Origin: Gammaproteobacteria bacterium | GTDB lineage: Bacteria > Pseudomonadota > Gammaproteobacteria > JALTLT01 | DNA: 9,478 bases | Assembly: GCA_027001815.1 (NCBI GenBank) | Contig: JALTLT010000447.1 | Span: 1 to 9,478 of the forward strand | Direction of reading: 5' to 3' | Part shown: positions 4,606 to 9,478 of the stretch, one piece after another | Layout: each line of letters starts with the position of its first letter | Position numbering within the stretch: the first letter of the stretch is position 1 | Notes under the pieces: generated by a model | The model's database searches: none | Seen by the model: the letters and a program-made list of their open reading frames with translations, nothing else | Told to the model about the DNA's origin: nothing | Translations under genes and position numbers: made by a program

Positions 4606-6532
4606 AGCGGCCGAGCAGTCGGGGGAAGCCGGTTCCCAGCTCATCGTAGACCGCCTCGGGATTGGCCTGGTAGCGGCGCGAGAAGTGGAAGGGAACCAGC
4701 ACTCCCACCTCGGCCTCGGCCGCGATCCCGGCACAGGCGCGGGTCGTCAGGTGACCGTTGCGGATCGCGTTCTCCGCGTCCCGCTGGAGGAAGGGGGACT
4801 CGCAGAAGAAGGTGTGGGCGTGTCGGGCGAACGGGATCAGTCGTGAGCGGTTGTGCGGAGTGTCCGCGAGATCCGTGGCGTACACCAGGCGCTTGCCCGG
4901 GCGGATCAGGAGCAGCTCCTCGGCCAGTTCCCCGGCGGGACGGACCCGGCCGTCCGGCAGCGGGACGGGGATTTCCGGCTCTCTCCCCAGGATCGCCTCT
5001 TTGAGTCTCCGCAGCCACGGACCGGGTTCGAGGTCCAGGGCCTGGAGTCGATCGCGCCGAACCCGGATCTCCCTGGCCGGTTCGAAGGCGAAGGCGAGTA
5101 CCGTGGTGTGGTGGTCCAGCTCGAGGGCGCGGATGCGGAAGCCGCTCTCCTCGTGCAGAACCCCATCGGCCGTGGGGCACGCCGACAGTTCCTGCATGCC
5201 CGTTATCCCCGCCTGCAGGCGCCAGCGCCGCAGGGTCTGGCCATGCAGTTCCGTGATCTCGAAGAGGGGGCCGCGTCCGCCGATACGGTCCCACAGAAAA
5301 CTCTCCACGAAGGCCGCCAGGTGGCGGGCCAGACCGGGCGGGCCGTAGATCCGGCAAGGGGGGAATTCGCCCAGCCGGGAGCGCAGCAGCCACTGGAAAC
5401 CGGCCAGGTGGTCCATGTGGGCATGGCTGATGAAGACGTCGCTCACCTGGTGCGCGAGGCGTGCCGAGAGATGGCCCACCTCGCCCAGGTCGAACAGCAG
5501 GCTTCTCCCCGCATGGCGAAGTCGCAGATGCAGCGCGGGATCGCCGAAGACCCCGTTGACCAGGCTGTAGTCCAGCGGCCCGCAGCGCCCGATGAGTGGC
5601 GGGCTCTCTGCGAGGGGCGGTGGAGGTGGCAGGGGGACCGGAGTGACGGAGCGCCGGCCCACGAAGGGTTCCGCGGTGCCGAGCAGGCCATCGGCACGCC
5701 GCTGGGCGTCCCGGATCAGCAGGGTGCCGGCGCTGGTATCGAGAGGTGGCAGGCGCGCGCGGAGCACCGAGCCGTCGCACGCTTCGATCTCGCCCAGGGT
5801 GAGAGTGCGTCCCCCACGCAACAGGGCGACCTGGCGGCCGGGCCAGGCAGACGGTTCGTCCCGGGGCGGAGGGGTGCCGAGAAGGGAAAACGCATCCAGC
5901 TCCAGGAGCCGGGGTTCGGCATGGGATCGTTCGAGCCATCCGTCCCAGACTGCCGTCCGGCGGTGGGCGCGTGCCCCCTTGCCCGGGCGGCGGGCCTCCG
6001 CGGGGGTGGCGAGGTGCCACACCTCTCCGCCCAGCGTCCGCAGTTCGTCCGCCAGGGGGAGAGAAGGGACGTCGGCGGCCAGGGCCAGGACGATCGGCCT
6101 GCCGAGGGTCTCCAGAAGGGCGGTGGTCGTCTCCCGACCCGCCACACCCCGAACGACGCCGGGTCCGTCGATCAGCAGCGGCCGGTTGCCGGCCTCCTCC
6201 AGCAGTCTCCGCAGGGCGAGCAGCAGGGGCAGACGAAAGCGACCGGCATCCAGCGTGCACAGGGCCTCCTGCCGGAGCACATCCCACCCTTCTCCCTTCG
6301 GGGCGGCCAGTGAGAGGGTGCCGGGGAGTCCGAAGGCTGGGTTGCCGGGGTCGGCGCCGAGGCAGAGGCAGGGGATGCCCTCTCTGGCGAACGCCAGGGC
6401 CAGACGGTGGGCCAGGGTGGATTTCCCGCTTCCCGGTGCGCCGACCAGGAGAACCGGCGCGGTGGGCACGCCGAGGGTGTCGACGATGGCGTCGGGAGCG
6501 TATGGCAAGGAGGGAAAGGGTTTTTTCGACAT
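4604..6532 (-). CDS. Fusion of Clp1/Grc3-like polynucleotide kinase and RNase Z-like metallo-beta-lactamase
   Basis: This encodes 642 residues from the ATG at 6530-6532, directly before the first conserved region. Residues 1 to about 295 resemble Clp1/Grc3 polynucleotide 5'-hydroxyl kinases: Walker A GAPGSGKST at 31-39, ADPGNPAFGLPGTLSLA at 60-76 (family form 'DxGQ...PG...SL'), LLIDGPGVVRGVAG at 119-132 (family 'NTPGWVKG'), and the C-terminal kinase-family domain (VALLRGGRTLTLGEI) at about 235-249. A proline-rich linker is at 300-312. The RNase Z-like part runs from about 313 to 642, with HAHMDH at 370-375, LDHH at 472-475, Asp554 in YATDLADT, GHLTTRA (His594) and FHFSRRY (His616), so the predicted zinc ligands are all present. 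Predicted roles are phosphorylation of RNA 5'-OH ends and cleavage at tRNA-like 3' ends in the cytoplasm. The upstream in-frame extension to 6760 has shadow-like composition. The ribosome binding site is weak. Confidence 0.85.
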   Translation of the reverse strand: MSKKPFPSLPYAPDAIVDTLGVPTAPVLLVGAPGSGKSTLAHRLALAFAREGIPCLCLGADPGNPAFGLPGTLSLAAPKGEGWDVLRQEALCTLDAGRFRLPLLLALRRLLEEAGNRPLLIDGPGVVRGVAGRETTTALLETLGRPIVLALAADVPSLPLADELRTLGGEVWHLATPAEARRPGKGARAHRRTAVWDGWLERSHAEPRLLELDAFSLLGTPPPRDEPSAWPGRQVALLRGGRTLTLGEIEACDGSVLRARLPPLDTSAGTLLIRDAQRRADGLLGTAEPFVGRRSVTPVPLPPPPPLAESPPLIGRCGPLDYSLVNGVFGDPALHLRLRHAGRSLLFDLGEVGHLSARLAHQVSDVFISHAHMDHLAGFQWLLRSRLGEFPPCRIYGPPGLARHLAAFVESFLWDRIGGRGPLFEITELHGQTLRRWRLQAGITGMQELSACPTADGVLHEESGFRIRALELDHHTTVLAFAFEPAREIRVRRDRLQALDLEPGPWLRRLKEAILGREPEIPVPLPDGRVRPAGELAEELLLIRPGKRLVYATDLADTPHNRSRLIPFARHAHTFFCESPFLQRDAENAIRNGHLTTRACAGIAAEAEVGVLVPFHFSRRYQANPEAVYDELGTGFPRLLGR

Positions 6533-6786
6533 TCCGATAGCCCGAAAGTTGCGTGAATCTGCCGGATGGATGTGCGTCTGGCGTGTTCGAGTGTGCCGCC
6601 CTGCAGCGCAAGGCGTCGTGATCGCTACGGCTTGCGCGAAAAGCGGTGCAATCGGGCGCGCCAGGCGTGCAGACGCCGGCAGAGCGTGCCGGAAACAGAT
6701 CGTTACCCGCTCATATACGGAATGTTCTGTTTGTAAACATGAACTCGAATGCAATATCAAGCGGCTTCATGCAATTTTCGGGCTGG
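6533..6786. other. Upstream region of the kinase-RNase Z gene
   Basis: These 254 bases separate the fusion gene from repeat copy 2 and should hold its promoter (minus strand). The part at about 6700-6780 is clearly AT-richer than the surroundings. It contains an imperfect dyad, GTTCTGTTTGTAAACATGAAC (6724-6744), with GTTT/AAAC at its core and GTTC/GAAC at its edges, which could be an operator. I could not pair a convincing -35 and -10 at normal spacing on the minus strand. Confidence 0.3.
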
Positions 6787-6845
6787 CAGGCTGTTGAAAA
6801 ACCCCGTCTTTCGACAGCCTGTGCCGCGGTGCAGGGATGCACCGC

Positions 6846-6876
6846 CGTTTTCAATGACGGCAGGTCATTGAAAACG
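6846..6876. repeat. Central hairpin of repeat copy 2
   Basis: CGTTTTCAATGAC and GTCATTGAAAACG are perfect 13-bp inverted repeats around GGCAG. The same CGTTTTCAATGA arm forms the base of the 232-nt hairpin in copy 1, so this is the point at which the two copies diverge in size. Confidence 0.75.
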
Positions 6877-6912
6877 TGAGGAAGCCGGAAATCGCATTTT
6901 TCGGCTTCCGGC

Positions 6913-6943
6913 GTTGAAAAAGGCCAGGACGGCCTTTTTCAAC
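6913..6943 (-). terminator. Strong terminator-like hairpin after the P-type ATPase gene
   Basis: GTTGAAAAAGGCC and GGCCTTTTTCAAC form a perfect 13-bp stem around a five-base loop, with an A5 tract before and a T5 tract after the GC core. It lies seven bases past the ATPase stop codon and would end that minus-strand transcript, or transcripts coming the other way. It is supplied by the right end of repeat copy 2. Confidence 0.7.
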
Positions 6944-6949
6944 ATCCTG

Positions 6950-9478
6950 CTAGTGGCTGGAGGTGGCGGAGTGTCTCTTCCGGTACCACCCCTTGTAGAG
7001 TTCGGTCAGGGCGAAGATGGGAACCGCGACGGCGAAGATCAGCCCCCAGTCGGCCCAGCCGAGGGGCACGGTGTGGAGAGCCGACTGCAGGAACGGTACA
7101 TAGACCGCGCAGACCTGAAGGGCGATGGTCAGGCTCCAGGCGATCAGCACCCAGGGGTTGGAGAACAGGCCGATCACCGCCATGGGTTCACGCAGGGCGC
7201 GGAAATTGAACACGTTCAGCTTCTCCAGGACGATGATACCGGTGAAGGCGACGGTCTGGGCCAGCAGGATCTCCGCCTCGGTCCCCTCCCGGATGTAGTG
7301 ATGGAACAGCCACAGGGTGGACAGACCGATGTAGCCGCCGAGCAGGGCGATCATCATGATCCCGCCCCGGTCGAGAATCGGCTGGCGCACCGGCCGTGGG
7401 GGGCGCTGCATCACCCCCTTCTCGGCCGGCTCGAGCCCCAGCGCCACCGCGGTCATGCCGTCGGTGACCAGGTTCATCCACAGGATCTGTACCGGCAGCA
7501 GGATCAGCGGACCGCCGAGCAGGATGTTGACGAGGATCGCCAGCACCTCACCGGTGTTGGAGGAGAGGAGGTAGCGCACGAACTTCTGGATGTTGTCGTA
7601 CTGACGGCGGCCCTCCTCCACCGCACCGATGATGGAGGCGAAGTTGTCGTCGGTCAGGATCATGTCGGCGGCACCCTTGGCCACGTCGGTGCCGCGCTTG
7701 CCCATGGCGATGCCGATGTCGGCCTGCTTCAGGGCCGGGGCGTCGTTGACACCATCTCCGGTCATTCCCACCACGTGGCCGAGCTGCTGCAGGAGGGTGA
7801 CGATCCGCAGCTTGTTCTCCGGCGTGGTGCGGGCGAAGAGAACATCACGCTCCTGCAGGATGGTCCGGAGGGCGTCGTCGTTCGTCCGTTTCAGGTCCGC
7901 TCCGGTGAGGGCGTGATCGGCGTCCAGGCCGATGCGTCGGGCGATGGCCAGGGCGGTGGCCGCGGCGTCTCCGGTGATCATGATAGTGCGGATCCCCGCC
8001 TGACGGGCGATGCGGATGGCCTCGGGCACCTCCGGGCGAGGGGGGTCTATGATGCCGACCACGCCGAGGAAAGTGAGCCCCTCCTCCACGGCGTCGGGGG
8101 TGAGGGGGGTGTCTCCGGGCAGCGGCCGTCGTGCCACGGCCAGGGTGCGCAGGCCGCGGCCGGCCATCCCCGTGTAGGCGTCGGTGATGGCCCTGCGGTC
8201 GGCATCGGTCAGTGGCCGTTCCCCTGCTCCGTCCAGGATCCGGGTGCTGCGTTGGAGGATCACCTCCGGCGCTCCCTTCACATGGGCCAGCCGGCCGGTC
8301 TCGGTCTGCTCCACCACGGTCATGCGCTTGCGCTCGGAATTGAATGAGAACTCGCTGACGATGTGTGCCTCGATCGGTGGACTCAGCCAGGCCTTGTAGG
8401 CGGCCACCACGAGTGCCGCCTCGGTGGGTTCGCCGATCTGATGCCATCCCGAAGTGTCTTTCTCCAGACGGGCGTGATTGCAGAGCAGACCGCTCTCCAG
8501 CAGGGTCAGCAGATCGAAGCGCCGACGATAGTCGATCTTCTCGCCGTCGACCTCGAAGTGGCCGGCGGGATCGTAGCCGACGCCGGTGATCTCCACCTCG
8601 CCGGCCGGCAGCCAGATCCGCCGTGCCGTCATCTCGTTCTGGGTCAGGGTACCGGTCTTGTCGGTACAGATCACGGTGGCCGAGCCGAGGGTCTCGGCCG
8701 CCTGCAGACGGCGCAGCAGGGCGCGTCGCCGCACCATCGCCCGCACCCCGAGCGCCAGGGTGATGGTGACCACCGCCGGCAGTCCCTCGGGTACCACCGC
8801 CACCGCCAGGGAGACGCCGGTGAGGAACATCTCCATCAGCGGCTTGCCCAGCAGCCAGCCGGCCAGCGCCACCAGGACGGAGATGGCCACCGAGTAGATG
8901 CCGAGCTGCTTGCCGAGCACCGCCAGCTTGCGCTGCAGCGGGGTGGTCTCGCTGCCCACGCTCTGGGTGAGGTGGGCGATGCGGCCGAACTCGGTCTGCA
9001 TGCCGGTGGCCACCACCACGCCGCGTCCGAGGCCGTTGGTCACCGCCGTTCCCATCCAGGCCAGGCTGTGTCGTTCGGCCAGAGGTGCCTCCCGCGCCAC
9101 CGGTTCTTCCCGTTTGGCCACCGGGATCGATTCGCCGGTCAGGGCCGATTCATCGATCTTCAGGTTGCGGCTCTCCAGGAGGCGGAGATCGGCGGGTACC
9201 CGATCGCCGATCTCCAGCAGTACCATGTCGCCCGGCACCAGCCGGCGTGCATCGATCTCCCGTGCCTGGCCGTCGCGCACGATCCTGCAGCGGGGGGCCA
9301 GCATGCGCTGGAGGGCGGCCAGCGCCTTCTCGGCCTTCCACTCCTGGACGAAGCCGAGTACGCCGTTGAGGAGCACGATGGCGAGGATGGTGACCGTGTC
9401 GCCCGTCTCGCCGATGGCGAAGGCGATGGCGGCGGCGATCAGCAGGATGAAGATCAGGACGTCGGTGAACTGGCGCAG
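6950..9478 (-). CDS. P2A-type Ca2+-transporting P-type ATPase (SERCA/PacL-like), N-terminus outside the window
   Basis: An open frame of 842 codons runs from the window edge; the frame continues upstream of a GTG at 9376 with normal family sequence (LRQFTDVLIFILLIAAAIAF), so the start lies outside. The protein uses ATP to move cations across the inner membrane. Motifs in order: actuator TGES (9128-9139), membrane helix 4 PEGLP (8777-8791), phosphorylation DKTGT (8648-8662), nucleotide-binding KGAPE (8264-8278), hinge TGDGVND (7742-7762), helix 5 SSNTGEV (7544-7564), helix 6 NLVTDG (7457-7474) and helix 8 EKLN (7214-7225). The Asn/Glu of helix 5, Asn/Thr/Asp of helix 6, Glu of PEGLP and Glu of helix 8 match the residues of both SERCA calcium sites. 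Calcium export is thus the best guess, though other divalent ions are possible. The stop touches repeat copy 2. Confidence 0.93.
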   Translation of the reverse strand: MRQFTDVLIFILLIAAAIAFAIGETGDTVTILAIVLLNGVLGFVQEWKAEKALAALQRMLAPRCRIVRDGQAREIDARRLVPGDMVLLEIGDRVPADLRLLESRNLKIDESALTGESIPVAKREEPVAREAPLAERHSLAWMGTAVTNGLGRGVVVATGMQTEFGRIAHLTQSVGSETTPLQRKLAVLGKQLGIYSVAISVLVALAGWLLGKPLMEMFLTGVSLAVAVVPEGLPAVVTITLALGVRAMVRRRALLRRLQAAETLGSATVICTDKTGTLTQNEMTARRIWLPAGEVEITGVGYDPAGHFEVDGEKIDYRRRFDLLTLLESGLLCNHARLEKDTSGWHQIGEPTEAALVVAAYKAWLSPPIEAHIVSEFSFNSERKRMTVVEQTETGRLAHVKGAPEVILQRSTRILDGAGERPLTDADRRAITDAYTGMAGRGLRTLAVARRPLPGDTPLTPDAVEEGLTFLGVVGIIDPPRPEVPEAIRIARQAGIRTIMITGDAAATALAIARRIGLDADHALTGADLKRTNDDALRTILQERDVLFARTTPENKLRIVTLLQQLGHVVGMTGDGVNDAPALKQADIGIAMGKRGTDVAKGAADMILTDDNFASIIGAVEEGRRQYDNIQKFVRYLLSSNTGEVLAILVNILLGGPLILLPVQILWMNLVTDGMTAVALGLEPAEKGVMQRPPRPVRQPILDRGGIMMIALLGGYIGLSTLWLFHHYIREGTEAEILLAQTVAFTGIIVLEKLNVFNFRALREPMAVIGLFSNPWVLIAWSLTIALQVCAVYVPFLQSALHTVPLGWADWGLIFAVAVPIFALTELYKGWYRKRHSATSSH

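Larger units (their letters stand above)
6787..6949. repeat. MITE-like palindromic repeat, copy 2 (compact form)
   Basis: This 163-bp element has the same 15-bp terminal inverted repeats as copy 1 and is built of successive hairpins: a left-end stem (6787-6821), a perfect 13-bp central stem (6846-6876), a stem in the GCCGGAA...TTCCGGC region (about 6883-6912), and a perfect right-end stem (6913-6943). It encodes nothing. Its right edge at 6949 directly touches the TAG stop (6950-6952) of the P-type ATPase gene, and its left edge lies 254 bp upstream of the fusion gene start. No clean target-site duplication is seen. Confidence 0.8.

Noticed and set aside
4853..6313. Long plus-strand open frame opposite the kinase-RNase Z gene, and a further one at 5592-6797
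   Set aside because: Composition is shadow-like (Gly, Arg, Gln, Pro), with no recognisable domain; the minus strand carries two clear catalytic domains.
6533..6760. N-terminal extension of the kinase-RNase Z protein by 76 residues
   Set aside because: The extension has no family similarity that I recognise, is rich in Arg, His and Ala, and crosses the probable promoter region; the ATG at 6530-6532 lies directly before the conserved part.
6914..8347. Plus-strand open frame of 477 residues opposite the P-type ATPase
   Set aside because: It begins inside the repeat and lies opposite highly conserved ATPase motifs; its His/Gly/Asp/Val-rich translation is typical of an antisense frame.

Overview
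The window is GC-rich (by eye well above 60%) and almost certainly comes from a Gram-negative proteobacterium. It carries type IVa pilus parts, a diguanylate cyclase with a periplasmic sensor, an HDOD protein and an RNase Z of a proteobacterial type. A GC-rich gammaproteobacterium is my best guess, but no rRNA or other taxonomic marker is present.

Layout. (1) 1-1199, minus strand: a compact type IV pilus cluster, transcribed from right to left: a type IV pilin, a PilX-like minor pilin, and the start of a secreted protein cut by the window edge, at the place where PilY1 is usually found. The genes are 3 bp apart or overlap by 8 bp. (2) 1200-2127: a gene-free divergent region. Its first 440 bp show nothing recognisable. 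Its second part is copy 1 of a MITE-like palindromic repeat (1643-2005) whose centre holds a 232-nt nested hairpin. (3) 2128-4580, plus strand: a membrane diguanylate cyclase (probable dCache sensor plus GGDEF with I-site), then an HDOD protein with a TTG start and a strong ribosome binding site. (4) 4604-6532, minus strand, convergent with the HDOD gene: a 642-residue fusion of a Clp1/Grc3-like polynucleotide kinase module and an RNase Z-like metallo-beta-lactamase module. (5) 6787-6949: copy 2 of the repeat, without the large central hairpin; its edge abuts the stop codon of the next gene. (6) 6950-9478, minus strand: a P2A-type (SERCA-like) Ca2+ ATPase whose N-terminus lies beyond the window.

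How the parts may fit together. Pilus genes beside a c-di-GMP synthase and an HDOD protein suggest a surface-attachment or motility neighbourhood, but the link is positional only. The kinase-RNase Z fusion is the most unusual gene: it puts a predicted RNA 5'-OH kinase and a predicted RNA 3'-end endonuclease on one chain, which points to RNA processing or repair. The two repeat copies are strongly folded and sit at transcription-unit boundaries; each ends in a two-way terminator-like hairpin.
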